Assembly: GCA_038230515.1 (NCBI GenBank)
Contig: JBBRND010000005.1
Location: 62,001 to 126,000 of the forward strand
Direction: 5' to 3'
Length of the DNA stretch: 64,000 bases
Source of the DNA: JAPLDB01 sp038230515
GTDB taxonomy: Bacteria > Bacteroidota > Bacteroidia > AKYH767-A > 2013-40CM-41-45
The notes below the pieces were generated by a model that did not search any database, was not told the DNA's origin, and saw only the letters and a program-made list of their open reading frames with translations. Of this stretch, positions 1 to 8,655 are shown in pieces. A program made the translations under genes and the position numbers. Numbering within the stretch: position 1 is the stretch's first letter; every line of letters begins with the position of its first letter.

Positions 1-370
1 AATGAGGTAGAAGTCTTTTAATCAGATTCACAGGAGCAAAAACATTGGTGGAATAAACATCCATCCAATCTTTTGCGGTTAGTTGTTCAAACGGTTTGTT
101 GACTAACAAACCCGCATTGTTGATTAGTACATTCATTTCGCCATGAGATGAAACAGTTTTTTCAATCTCGTTAAGAAAATTGTAATCGGAAATATCTCCT
201 GCAAGAATATGGAGTTGTGCTTTTGGGTTTTCTTTTAAAACTTCTACTGATAATTTTTCGAGGTAATTTTTCCTTCTGGCAATTACAAATACCTTATGCC
301 CTGCACTTGCCAGCCGCAATGCAGTGTGATACCCGATGCCCGTACTCGCTCCTGTAATTACAATATTCAT
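1..370 (-). CDS. Short-chain dehydrogenase/reductase (partial, C-terminus outside window)
   Basis: The first 123 residues of an SDR-family NAD(P)-dependent oxidoreductase can be read from an ATG at 368-370. The Rossmann glycine motif TGASTGIG lies at about residues 6-13 and the structural NNAG motif at about 88-91. The basic pair after beta-2 (ARRKN) is usual for NADP(H)-preferring classical SDRs. The YxxxK catalytic pair would lie beyond the window edge, so it cannot be checked and the substrate is unknown. The gene is divergent from the outer-membrane-like gene at 427, so both promoters must lie in about 56 bp. Confidence 0.85.
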   Translation of the reverse strand, partial: MNIVITGASTGIGYHTALRLASAGHKVFVIARRKNYLEKLSVEVLKENPKAQLHILAGDISDYNFLNEIEKTVSSHGEMNVLINNAGLLVNKPFEQLTAKDWMDVYSTNVFAPVNLIKRLLPH

Positions 371-400
371 GCGTACGAAAGTACGAAGGGAAAAACAAAT

Positions 401-408
401 TAACTTTG
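401..408 (+). promoter_or_regulatory. -7 element (TAACTTTG) of the 427 gene
   Basis: The octamer TAACTTTG matches the Bacteroidota -7 consensus TAnnTTTG and ends 18 nt before the GTG start at 427. No clear -33 TTTG is seen at the right spacing. Confidence 0.45.
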
Positions 409-426
409 CGGTCTTAAATTTATCTT

Positions 427-969
427 GTGAAAATAAAATCGGTTGTTTTTTGTATTTCACTTTTCTGTTTCCTGCATTCGACAACATCAAATGCACAGCA
501 GGAAAAGCAAAGTTTATGGGATAAGATTTATATCGGGGGCAATTTCGGATTGCAATTCGGCACCACAACCGTAGTGAATGTATCTCCTCAAATTGGCTAC
601 CATGTAACCGAAAAGTTTGTGCCTGGCATCGGCATCACATACATTTATTACAACTTCAGAGATCCATACAATAACAACAATCGCTACGAAACAAGTGTGT
701 ACGGAGGAAGTGTTTTTGCAAAATACTTTTTCACCCCCAATTTATTCGGACACATTGAAGGTGAGCAATTGAATCTTGAAGGGTACAACACCTTCACGCA
801 AAAATATTCGCGCATCTGGGTTCCATCTTTGTTTGTAGGTGGAGGATACAATCAGCCCATCGGTAAGCGGTCTTTTTTACAACTGCTCATTTTGTTTGAA
901 GTGCTGCAGGATTACCATTCACCCTATTACAGGAGCAATCCTGTGATCAGGATAGGATTCGGCTTCTGA
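427..969 (+). CDS. Small secreted, outer-membrane beta-barrel-like protein
   Basis: A 180-residue protein from a GTG start. It opens with a typical signal peptide: Lys-rich start, hydrophobic core, and cleavage near SNAQQ at about residue 24. The rest alternates aromatic and polar residues (YHVTEKFVPGIGITYIYY), has many Gly/Tyr pairs and ends in GFGF. This resembles small outer-membrane beta-barrels with a terminal Phe. No family is identified and its role is unknown. GTG is chosen because it gives a complete signal peptide just downstream of the -7 element. The 3' end overlaps the convergent transporter gene by 23 bp. Confidence 0.7.
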   Translation: MKIKSVVFCISLFCFLHSTTSNAQQEKQSLWDKIYIGGNFGLQFGTTTVVNVSPQIGYHVTEKFVPGIGITYIYYNFRDPYNNNNRYETSVYGGSVFAKYFFTPNLFGHIEGEQLNLEGYNTFTQKYSRIWVPSLFVGGGYNQPIGKRSFLQLLILFEVLQDYHSPYYRSNPVIRIGFGF

Positions 970-1834
970 TTTTTTTCCTGAACTTGTACACTGTGTGCAG
1001 CACAATGGTGAGGAGGATAATTGCAGCACCGTAATAAAATCCCCTGTTCAGAATTTTTCCCTCTCCGGCAACTGCTACTGCGAGTATGATTCCATATACG
1101 GGTTCAAGGTTCAATGCAAGTGCCACAGTATATGCAGAAACTTTTTGCAATGCCTGTAAGGAAAGAACCCATGTAAACACTGTACATACAATGGAAAGAA
1201 TTAAAAGGTAAATCCAATCCATTGTATCAGGCAGAAATTTTTCCGTTGGCTGCACTTTCATGTAAAGCGGAAAAAGAAGTGTTAGAAAAATAAAACCACT
1301 TGCAAGTTCAACCAGACTGATGGTAAGCGGTTCGTGCTTCGATGCAATTCCTCTATTAAGTGTGCTGAAGATAGCGCTGAAGAATGCACTCACAATTCCC
1401 ACAATTATTCCAGCCGATGCAGAAGGATCGGATCTGTAAATGGTGGAAATACCAATCACTGCAAGCGCGCTGAAGAATATTTCCATGTAGTCGAACTTCT
1501 CCTTGTAAATAATTGGTTCGATGAAGGAAACAAACAATGCGATGGAGGAGAGGCACACCATTGCAATGGAGATACTCGCTAATTTTATGGAAGCATAAAA
1601 AGCAACCCAGTGCAGCATTACGAGTATTCCGATGCCGCTGATGTGTGCAAGCTCGCGGAAGGAAAGTTTTGGAATTTTTTTTCTGTAAAGAAGAATACAG
1701 CCAACCGCTACCGCACTAATCAACATTCTGTACCATACCAACACACCTTCATTCAACTGAATGAGTTTTCCCAAAAGCCCCGTGAAGCCCCAGAGAAAAA
1801 TTGCAAGATGCATTTTGTAATAAGCGGAACGCAA
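947..1834 (-). CDS. EamA/DMT-family transporter
   Basis: A 295-residue very hydrophobic protein with about ten transmembrane helices in two halves of five, the layout of the drug/metabolite transporter (EamA) superfamily. Typical features are the N-terminal AIFLWGFTGLLGK helix and the second-half segment ALALNLEPVYGIILAV, the conserved Glu-Pro of EamA repeat two. It ends in a basic cytoplasmic tail (YKFRKKIRSR). The substrate of this family cannot be predicted from sequence. A second ATG at residue 8 is an equally good start. It is convergent with, and slightly overlaps, the preceding gene. Confidence 0.85.
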   Translation of the reverse strand: MRSAYYKMHLAIFLWGFTGLLGKLIQLNEGVLVWYRMLISAVAVGCILLYRKKIPKLSFRELAHISGIGILVMLHWVAFYASIKLASISIAMVCLSSIALFVSFIEPIIYKEKFDYMEIFFSALAVIGISTIYRSDPSASAGIIVGIVSAFFSAIFSTLNRGIASKHEPLTISLVELASGFIFLTLLFPLYMKVQPTEKFLPDTMDWIYLLILSIVCTVFTWVLSLQALQKVSAYTVALALNLEPVYGIILAVAVAGEGKILNRGFYYGAAIILLTIVLHTVYKFRKKIRSRILS

Positions 1835-1847
1835 ACTTGTTTAGGAT

Positions 1848-1870
1848 TTAATGTCTGAAGTTTAATGTTG
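1848..1870. repeat. Degenerate word repeat
   Basis: Two close copies of TTTAATGT separated by six bases lie upstream of the transporter. This is a weak example of the short-word repeats that recur elsewhere in the window. Confidence 0.3.
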
Positions 1871-1977
1871 CGCAAGATACTATTTGCGAATTCGCGTTTA
1901 GCAGATCAGCGCGTTGAAGTTATTCATGCAATTGTAATTTGTACTTTCTCTCGTCTCATATCCCATTATACAAAAAC

Positions 1978-2010
1978 AAAACCGCCCTGACGAATCAGGA
2001 CGGTTTTTCA
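1978..2010 (-). terminator. Rho-independent terminator
   Basis: An inverted repeat AAACCGcCCTGA / TCAGGaCGGTTT with a 4-nt loop, flanked by A- and T-runs, lies about 50 bp past the stop of the 2062-3060 gene. It should end that transcript and could also work in the other direction. Confidence 0.75.
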
Positions 2011-2061
2011 CCATGAGAAAATAAACCAATTATTGCACGCTCCTGCCAATTCAGGATCGTA

Positions 2062-3060
2062 CTACTCTACCACGAGTTTCTTTGTGATGCTGTCATCACC
2101 CTGCGATATTTTTATGAAATAAGTTCCTTTTCCTTTATCGGAAATATCAAGCTGATTAAAATATTCTCCGCTGAAATTTTTAAGTGTTTTTGTAAAAACT
2201 TCTTTCCCTTTTGCATCTGTAATTGAAATCTGCACATCGCCTTCGCTAACGGAAGCAAAGCTCAACGAGAATTTTCCATTGCCCGGATTCGGATATACTT
2301 TCAGTTTTGTAATCTGCATCGAAGTATTTGTTTTTGCATTTTCCTCCTTCGGCAACTTGCGTTTGAAAACAAAAACCTTGTTTCCGTCTTTTGTGGTTAT
2401 TTCTTTTTCAATCACAGGAGTATCTTCTCCTTTTGCACCATAAAGAATAATGTGCTGGTCGTCATTCAAACTGTCAGGTACATCGTCATTCATTGAATGA
2501 AACTGAAAGTTGAAATGTTTGCCGTGCTTGCATTCAGTTTCGTTGCCATCGTCATCTCCATCAAAGAAAAATCCGTTTGATGTTGGTGGCATTGGAGGCA
2601 TCGGTGTGCGAGGCATCTGCATGTTTAAGTCAAAATCATTGTCACCACTGCTATACATTTCAATGTGCATGTCTTTCATTTCATGATCGAGGTTTTTCAT
2701 TTCTTCTTTCAGCTTTTTCATATCGTTATCAAATGCGTCCTGATCTTCTTTGCCCATCTTCGGATGCCTGATGTGCATGGTAATATCTTTCTCTCCTCTA
2801 TCAGAATGGCTTCCATCAAGATCAATGTCCATTCCTTTCAGATATTCCTTCATTGCGGGAAGTTGGTCTGAAGTAATTGTTGTGTCAATCTTAGTCTTCT
2901 TTCCGTTTTCATCTTTCTCAATTTTTATTTTGATACTGGAATCGCTTTTAGATTTCTTATTCTGTGCGAATGAAATTGAAACGCTGAATAACAGGATAGC
3001 GCATACAAGCACGATCCATGCAAGTATTTCGCGGGGATGCAGAGTGATTGTTGATTTCAT
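2062..3060 (-). CDS. T9SS-secreted Met/His/acidic-rich protein
   Basis: A 332-residue protein when started at the ATG at 3058-3060; a 12-residue upstream extension adds nothing and would precede the signal peptide. The signal/transmembrane segment covers about residues 13-32 and ends in SFAQNK. The middle is strongly charged, with Lys/Asp runs, a helical KKLKEEMKNLDHEMKDMH stretch, then Met-Pro repeats and an Asp/His-rich part. The last about 80 residues form a type A T9SS sorting domain (VYPNPGNGKF, GTYFIKI, KKLVVE). It is probably exported to the cell surface. The Met/His/Asp content suggests possible metal or cation binding, which is inference only. It is divergent from a two-component system that may control it. 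Confidence 0.75.
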   Translation of the reverse strand: MKSTITLHPREILAWIVLVCAILLFSVSISFAQNKKSKSDSSIKIKIEKDENGKKTKIDTTITSDQLPAMKEYLKGMDIDLDGSHSDRGEKDITMHIRHPKMGKEDQDAFDNDMKKLKEEMKNLDHEMKDMHIEMYSSGDNDFDLNMQMPRTPMPPMPPTSNGFFFDGDDDGNETECKHGKHFNFQFHSMNDDVPDSLNDDQHIILYGAKGEDTPVIEKEITTKDGNKVFVFKRKLPKEENAKTNTSMQITKLKVYPNPGNGKFSLSFASVSEGDVQISITDAKGKEVFTKTLKNFSGEYFNQLDISDKGKGTYFIKISQGDDSITKKLVVE

Positions 3061-3154
3061 AATCTTAATTTTTTGATGAGGCAAAACTACAGTCATGAAT
3101 TCCTGTTTGGGGTTAATGTGCGGTTAAACTCTGTTAATGTTGGGTTAAAGTTTT

Positions 3155-3183
3155 TTTGAAGTGTTAATGCGCAACTAACTTTG
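3155..3183 (+). promoter_or_regulatory. Bacteroidota-type promoter of the histidine kinase operon
   Basis: A -33 TTTG at 3155-3158 and a -7 TAACTTTG at 3176-3183 are separated by 17 nt. They lie about 90 bp upstream of the kinase start and direct transcription away from the T9SS gene. Confidence 0.6.
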
Positions 3184-3274
3184 TCAGCTATAAAATGCTC
3201 ATGAGTCAAAAATCACCAATCGAAAAAAAAAGTATGGGCATTTTATCTGACAATTAAAAGCAAAGTAGAGACGA

Positions 3275-4921
3275 ATGAAAATGCAACGCATACGATGGGT
3301 CATTGCGCTGATGAGTGTAGCACTCATCGGAATTGTCTGTCTGCAGGTGTATTGGATCTCTCACGACATTCATCTAAAAGAGCAACAGTTCGAACAATCC
3401 GTGAATCAGGCGATGAATGCAATTGTGGATCGAGTTGAAACGCAGGAAGCATTTTCTATCATGAATAAAAAACTGGTTGCGTATGCGGATCCATCTCATA
3501 TAACAAATATTCTTGTTCACGATTCCGAATTAATTCCTCCCATCAATATCAGCGATACCGACATTGTTTTTCCTGATTATCCTGAAAGACCTGACGGACC
3601 ACCGCCACTGCTCGAGGATCTCGACAATGCAGACATCAACATTGAGTTTCATCGTCCGGGAAGTGACCAAACGATCGTCCGTTATCATCACAAGAATTTT
3701 TTTCACAGCGATTCATTGAGTACACATCGTGTGCGAACATCAGAAGTTACGCGCATCTTTAATGACTCCGCGGAAATTACCATTCGCAGGAGTGAAGAAA
3801 AACTGAAAGCGAAAGTGGAAAAGATGAATCAGCTTATGACTGAGTGGGCGCGCGAGTTTGTAAGCAACGAGCCGAATGTGAAAGAACGTTTAACAAGTTG
3901 CGAACTGGACACGATCATTTCCAAAGAGCTTCAGAACAGAGGCATCGGGTTGAAATACGATTACTGCGTGATGAACAATGACAGCAACAAAATGTTGTTG
4001 TGCAGTTGCTCCGATAAAAAAGCAAGTGACTTTACAAAGTCAAAATTCAAAACTCAGCTTTTCCCAAATGATATTTTTTCCAAACCCAATTTTCTGGTCA
4101 TCAGTTTTCCGGGCAGTATTTCGTACGTGCTTTCTTCCATGTGGCTAATGCTTGCGGGCTCATCCCTCTTCACGCTCATAATTCTTTTTGTTTTCATGTA
4201 CACCATCCAGGTTATCATCCGCCAGAAAAAACTTTCTGATATCAAAAGCGATTTCATAAACAACATGACACATGAGTTCAAAACACCTATCGCAACGATT
4301 TCTCTTGCTGCCGATTCATTAAAGAATCCGAAAGTAATTGCTGACAGGGAGAAGATGGATTACTTCACGCGCATCATCCGCGAGGAAAACAAACGCATGA
4401 ATGCTCAGGTGGAACACGTGTTGCAGATGGCGCAGATTGAAAAGGGAGAACTGACATTAAGAAAAGAAGAATTGAATGTTCACGAAGTTATTCAGCAGGC
4501 AGTTGATCTCATTCGTATTCAGGCGGAGTCGAGAGAAGGAACACTTCGTGCCGAATTAAATGCAACACTTCCAGTTGTAAAAGCTGATGCGCTTCATGTC
4601 TCCAATGTAATTTTTAATTTACTTGACAACGCAAATAAATATTCGCCTGATAAACCGGACATCACCATCAGTACTTCCGATGTTCCGAATGGAATCTTAA
4701 TAAAAGTAAAAGACAAAGGAATGGGAATGACGCGCGAAACGCAGAAGAAGATATTTGAAAAATTTTATCGCGTACCTACCGGAAACATTCACAACATTAA
4801 AGGATTCGGTCTGGGATTAAGTTATGTCAAAGCCATCATTGAGCAACATAGCGGCTGGATTAATGTTCAGAGTGAATCCGGCAAAGGAAGCACGTTCGAA
4901 ATCTTTATTCCTCATCAATAA
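3275..4921 (+). CDS. Membrane sensor histidine kinase
   Basis: A 548-residue kinase of the OmpR-partner class. One transmembrane helix lies near residues 9-27 and a second near 288-314. They enclose a roughly 260-residue periplasmic domain with acidic, Pro- and His-rich stretches and no recognised sensor fold. The dimerisation/phosphoacceptor box MTHEFKTP carries His333. The N box (NLLDNANKYSPD) is near 447, with G boxes KGMGMT and GFGLGLSYV near 481 and 510. The catalytic half is complete. The response regulator follows 50 bp downstream. A Met/His/acidic T9SS protein is divergent, so the signal could concern the envelope or cations; that is inference. Confidence 0.93.
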   Translation: MKMQRIRWVIALMSVALIGIVCLQVYWISHDIHLKEQQFEQSVNQAMNAIVDRVETQEAFSIMNKKLVAYADPSHITNILVHDSELIPPINISDTDIVFPDYPERPDGPPPLLEDLDNADINIEFHRPGSDQTIVRYHHKNFFHSDSLSTHRVRTSEVTRIFNDSAEITIRRSEEKLKAKVEKMNQLMTEWAREFVSNEPNVKERLTSCELDTIISKELQNRGIGLKYDYCVMNNDSNKMLLCSCSDKKASDFTKSKFKTQLFPNDIFSKPNFLVISFPGSISYVLSSMWLMLAGSSLFTLIILFVFMYTIQVIIRQKKLSDIKSDFINNMTHEFKTPIATISLAADSLKNPKVIADREKMDYFTRIIREENKRMNAQVEHVLQMAQIEKGELTLRKEELNVHEVIQQAVDLIRIQAESREGTLRAELNATLPVVKADALHVSNVIFNLLDNANKYSPDKPDITISTSDVPNGILIKVKDKGMGMTRETQKKIFEKFYRVPTGNIHNIKGFGLGLSYVKAIIEQHSGWINVQSESGKGSTFEIFIPHQ

Positions 4922-4971
4922 AAAGTAGTCTATAAAACTAAAAATAAGTAACAAGTTTTAAATTTCAATTT

Positions 4972-5670
4972 ATGTTCAAATCAAAAATTCTCCTTGTTGA
5001 AGACGATCCCAACTTCGGATCAGTTCTTAAAAATTATCTCGAACTGAATGACTATGATGTAAAGCTTGCCATTGACGGGTATGCAGGCATTGAAGCATTC
5101 GCCAAAGGCAACTTTGATGTCTGCATTCTCGATGTGATGATGCCGCGCAAAGACGGCTTCACGCTTGCGCGCGAGATACGTGAGAAGAACGAGCAGATCC
5201 CCATTATTTTTCTCACTGCGAAAACAATGAAGGAAGACATGCTTCACGGTTTCCAGGTGGGTGCTGACGATTACATCACCAAACCGTTCGATTCAGAAGT
5301 ACTGCTCTATAAGTTGAAAGCAATTCTTAAACGCAGCAACGACCGTGGCATTGATCCTTCGCAAAATGAATTCGACATCGGGAAGTATCATTTTAATTTC
5401 GACCATCGAATTGTTTCTGCGGATGGAAAAGAGCAACGGCTCTCTCCGAAGGAAGCAGACCTTTTAAAACTTCTTTGTCTTTTCAAAAATGATTTGTTGC
5501 CGCGCTCCAAGGCACTGAAAGACATTTGGGGCGATGACAATTATTTTACTGCCCGAAGCATGGATGTTTTTGTAACCAAACTCCGCAAGTATCTCAAAGA
5601 TGACCCCAACATCAACATCATGAACCTGCATGGAAAAGGATTCAGGATGATTGTGGAGGAGAAGGGGTAG
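4972..5670 (+). CDS. OmpR/PhoB-family response regulator
   Basis: A 232-residue regulator with an N-terminal receiver and a C-terminal winged helix. The receiver has the acidic pocket EDD at residues 10-12, phosphoacceptor Asp54 in CILDVMMPRKDG and the conserved Lys in YITKPF. The winged-helix DNA-binding domain covers about residues 130-230 (LSPKEADLLKLL, RSMDVFVTKLRKYL, GKGFRM). It is the cognate partner of the kinase 50 bp upstream. Overall layout resembles the RprX/RprY pairs common in Bacteroidota. Target genes are unknown; the divergent T9SS gene is the obvious candidate. Confidence 0.95.
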   Translation: MFKSKILLVEDDPNFGSVLKNYLELNDYDVKLAIDGYAGIEAFAKGNFDVCILDVMMPRKDGFTLAREIREKNEQIPIIFLTAKTMKEDMLHGFQVGADDYITKPFDSEVLLYKLKAILKRSNDRGIDPSQNEFDIGKYHFNFDHRIVSADGKEQRLSPKEADLLKLLCLFKNDLLPRSKALKDIWGDDNYFTARSMDVFVTKLRKYLKDDPNINIMNLHGKGFRMIVEEKG

Positions 5671-5740
5671 AAGGTTTGTCGTAAGGGTTTTTTTAATTCG
5701 AGAAGATAGAGTTGTATACTATTCGAAAATTTAGAATCGA

Positions 5741-7570
5741 ATGGCATTTCATGATAGTTTACCTTTGAGTAAAATTTATTGTCATGAAATTTTTTTTTAT
5801 TCCACCCTGCTCTTTTTAATAACCGTCACTGCACAAGCTCAAACATTCGACTTTCTTGACATCAACAATGTAAGAGCCCGAATCAATGCCGATGGTGATT
5901 TATTTTGGGATGAAGTGGGAACTGCAAGCTACGAAGTTCCGAAAGGCAGCGGACTACATACCATTTTTGCAAGTGCATTATGGATTGGCGGATTTGATGA
6001 CAATCATAACTTGAAAGTTGCCGCGCAAACCTATCGGCAAAGCGGAAGTGATTTTTGGCCTGGTCCTTTAGATTCTGTTACTGCAAATTGCGACAGTAAC
6101 TTGAATGCTCAATGGAATAAGGTTTGGAAGGTTAGCAAGGAAGAAATTGATACTTTCATTTTTGAGAATGGAAATAATTTTCCGAACACAAATTACATTG
6201 TACCAACTTCAATTCAAACTTGGCCTGGCAATGGCGATTCGGCCTCTCTTCAAGATCACATCCTTACCCCTTATATTGACGTGAACAGCGATGGAAACTA
6301 TAATTATCTCGATGGAGATTATCCCTGCATAAAGGGTGATCAGGCGGTTGTGTTCATTATCAATGATGCATGTTCCGCTCATGGTAAGTCAGGAGGGCTC
6401 CCGCTTCATGTTGAAATTCATGGAATGGCTTATGGGTTTCAATCTTCGGATTCAATTCTCAATAATACCATCTTCCTCAACTACAAAATTATTTACAAGG
6501 GCACGACAACTAATGTTAACAATACTTACATCGGTAACTGGACTGATTTTGATTTAGGAAACTATCTGGATGATTACATAGGATGTGATGTGACTAGAAA
6601 TATGTATTACGCATACAATGGTGATGAGAATGACGAAGGAATTACAGGTTATGGATTTAATCCACCAGCGCAGGGAGTTGTATTTTTAAAGGGTGCCAAT
6701 GCAGATTTAAATGATGGCTTAGACAATAATAGAGATAGTTGTATTGATTGCACTTTATATCATACTTCTTCCGGTGATTCTATTGTTCCGGATTCTATTT
6801 CTCCAGAACAGATAGCAATGTCAAAGTTTATGTACTATTCTAATAACAATGATCCTGTTGAAGGCAGTCCGAGCACTGCACTTGATTACTATAATTACAT
6901 GAGAGGAATTTGGAGGAATGGGAACATACTAACTTATGGGGGAAGCGGGCATGGTGGAGGGCTTGGAGCAACAGCAGATAGTTGTAGTTTTATGTTTCCC
7001 GGAAATTCTGATCCATATTTTTGGGGAACAAATGGAATGCCGGAAGCACCTTGGGATGAATTAACTGCGGGAAATCCTCCGGGAGATCGAAGAGGAGTTG
7101 CATCAATGGGTGGATTTACTCTCCAACCAGGAAAAGTTGTCTGCATTGATTATGCTTATGTATTTGCGCGAGCTGATACGGGAGGGCGTTTAGCTTCTCT
7201 CGATTCATTGAAAAGTTCAGTAGATCACATCCGTAATTTCTATGATTCACATCCAGAGTTGCAAACGTGTGGTTGTACTCCTCAATCATTTTCTTCTGTT
7301 CCAAACATCAATTCAGTTTTCTCTGATGTTTCAATTTTTCCAAACCCAACATCAGGTAAATCTGTTTTACAGTTCGCACTAAAAGAAAGTAGTAAAATCA
7401 TTATTCAAATTCTTGACCAGACCGGAAGAATTATTAAATCTCATTCTCAAAAATCATCAACCGGCTTTAATCGTTTAGAATTGAATCTTGAAAACATTGC
7501 TAAAGGAATTTATTTTGTAAGAATTGAAACTGAAAGAGGTTCGACAATCCTAAAATTGGCTATAGAATAA
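5741..7570 (+). CDS. T9SS-secreted surface protein (start probably displaced by a homopolymer indel)
   Basis: The open frame from 5741 encodes 609 residues. Its body looks like a large secreted protein rich in Asp, Asn and Gly, without a family I recognise. The last about 80 residues form a type A T9SS sorting domain (IFPNPTSGKS, GIYFVRIETE). A CGC motif precedes it. The N-terminus is odd: it reads MAFHDSLPLSKIY before a hydrophobic stretch ending in AQAQ. An ATG at 5784, one frame off, is followed by nine T residues. One extra T would give MKFFFYSTLLFL...TAQAQ, a textbook signal peptide. The true start is therefore probably 5784, with a one-base indel in the T tract. Confidence 0.8.
   Translation: MAFHDSLPLSKIYCHEIFFYSTLLFLITVTAQAQTFDFLDINNVRARINADGDLFWDEVGTASYEVPKGSGLHTIFASALWIGGFDDNHNLKVAAQTYRQSGSDFWPGPLDSVTANCDSNLNAQWNKVWKVSKEEIDTFIFENGNNFPNTNYIVPTSIQTWPGNGDSASLQDHILTPYIDVNSDGNYNYLDGDYPCIKGDQAVVFIINDACSAHGKSGGLPLHVEIHGMAYGFQSSDSILNNTIFLNYKIIYKGTTTNVNNTYIGNWTDFDLGNYLDDYIGCDVTRNMYYAYNGDENDEGITGYGFNPPAQGVVFLKGANADLNDGLDNNRDSCIDCTLYHTSSGDSIVPDSISPEQIAMSKFMYYSNNNDPVEGSPSTALDYYNYMRGIWRNGNILTYGGSGHGGGLGATADSCSFMFPGNSDPYFWGTNGMPEAPWDELTAGNPPGDRRGVASMGGFTLQPGKVVCIDYAYVFARADTGGRLASLDSLKSSVDHIRNFYDSHPELQTCGCTPQSFSSVPNINSVFSDVSIFPNPTSGKSVLQFALKESSKIIIQILDQTGRIIKSHSQKSSTGFNRLELNLENIAKGIYFVRIETERGSTILKLAIE
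5760..5767 (+). promoter_or_regulatory. -7 element (TACCTTTG) inside the nominal 5' end of the next gene
   Basis: A perfect TAnnTTTG octamer ends 16 nt before the ATG at 5784, so it lies inside any coding region read from 5741. This argues that translation really begins at 5784. No clear -33 TTTG is seen. Confidence 0.5.
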
Positions 7571-7699
7571 TCATTCCTGAATCCATCTCTTTTTACGTAG
7601 CGATTTTTCTCGTAGATGCGCCAGCGGTTTTAAAAAGTACAACCCAAAATTTCCATGAAAAACTAAGTCACTTGCATTTTTGAGCTAATTTTCGATGTA

Positions 7700-7762
7700 G
7701 CGAACTCCTCAGCATAACAAACGAAGTTCTTGGTTTAACAAAAGAAGTTCATGGTTTCAGTT
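7700..7762. repeat. 21-bp-period tandem repeat, three units
   Basis: Three consecutive 21-bp units start at 7700, 7721 and 7742. The second and third share GAAGTTC-TGGTTT and differ at only a few positions; the first keeps GAA-TTC-like spacing but is diverged. Confidence 0.6.
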
Positions 7763-7804
7763 CCTCAGGCAATCCATTTTGGCTATACTTCCTTCATAGC
7801 TACC

Positions 7805-7860
7805 CCATGGATACTCCATACATACTCCATACATACTCCATACATAGTCCATATCATAGT
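7805..7860. repeat. 11-bp tandem repeat (CCATACATACT), five units
   Basis: Units begin at 7805, 7816, 7827, 7838 and 7849. The two central ones are identical and the outer ones differ by a few bases; the last is 12 bp. Confidence 0.8.
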
Positions 7861-7927
7861 CAGAGTTTCAGATTCCCTTCATCTCGGTTCCTTTTTTCCA
7901 AATAACGGTTAGCCATCAACAAATACC

Positions 7928-7935
7928 TATTTTTG
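7928..7935 (+). promoter_or_regulatory. -7 element (TATTTTTG) five bases before the start codon
   Basis: This TAnnTTTG octamer is followed by only five bases before the ATG at 7941. Transcription would be expected to begin at or within a few bases of the start codon, giving a leaderless message. The -33 region is weak. Confidence 0.45.
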
Positions 7936-7940
7936 GCTTC

Positions 7941-8606
7941 ATGCTTTTATATGTTGCCATCATCGCCTACATTTTATCGAACATCGTTTCGCTCGCCCTT
8001 GTTTTCACCGGCAAGAAATTAAAGCCGGGATGGTTCCGCATGTTAGCTTCGCTGCATCTCATCTTTGCAATTGTTTTTCTGTTCAATCTCTTTACAGATA
8101 AAATAGAATCGCCTCGCTATGTTTCATTCCTCGTTTTCTTTTGCTCCGGAATTATTACCGGAGGTCTTGCACTCGGTACAAAAACAAATCTCATTCTCAG
8201 AATCTATTTCGGAATTTTCTGCGCTTCCATTTTTGTTTTCATTGTTTCGCCTTCCATGTTGCTCAATTTTTTGCTTACTGCAAATTTTTCCTTCCACAGC
8301 CATCTTATTCCCGTGCGTGAAAATTATTTCCTCGAAAAGCAAAGCACTACGTTCAGTTCCGATTCATCGGATGTAAAATATAAACTCATTCAGAAGAACG
8401 GCATGTTTCATAAAACCATTGCCCGCGACCTCGCCTTCAACGCAAAGCTTGATTCAATAAAAGTAATTTCGTTTGAAGAAAATAAAATCGCACTCGTGCG
8501 CGGATATACGAGCAGAAAAAGTTTTGTTGAAGATGCAATTGACAGTGTTGATGTTTCAATTTCTCTGAATCCGCAAAAGAGAGATGAGATAGAAAGAAGA
8601 TTGTAA
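7941..8606 (+). CDS. Conserved-looking membrane protein of unknown function
   Basis: A 221-residue protein whose first half has four predicted transmembrane helices, separated by short basic loops (GKKLKPGW) and one DKIESPR loop. The second half, from about residue 128, is soluble and charged, with alternating strands (KYKLIQKNGMFHKT, KIALVRGYTSRK). I do not recognise a family. It is followed at 49 bp by a secreted propeller protein and then an oxidoreductase in the same direction, so the three may be co-transcribed. A -7 element lies directly before the ATG. Confidence 0.7.
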   Translation: MLLYVAIIAYILSNIVSLALVFTGKKLKPGWFRMLASLHLIFAIVFLFNLFTDKIESPRYVSFLVFFCSGIITGGLALGTKTNLILRIYFGIFCASIFVFIVSPSMLLNFLLTANFSFHSHLIPVRENYFLEKQSTTFSSDSSDVKYKLIQKNGMFHKTIARDLAFNAKLDSIKVISFEENKIALVRGYTSRKSFVEDAIDSVDVSISLNPQKRDEIERRL

Positions 8607-8655
8607 AAAGAAGCCCAACCTAAACTCCAACGGGAGAAACAAAACCAAAACCGAA

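Larger units (their letters stand above)
7571..7940. other. Gene-free interval with two tandem-repeat patches
   Basis: No convincing gene is seen in these 370 bp. They hold a 21-bp-period patch (7700-7762), an 11-bp-period patch (7805-7860) and the -7 element of the next gene. Confidence 0.6.

Noticed and set aside
336..524. 62-residue plus-strand frame
   Set aside because: It overlaps the SDR start and the signal peptide of the 427 gene in another frame.
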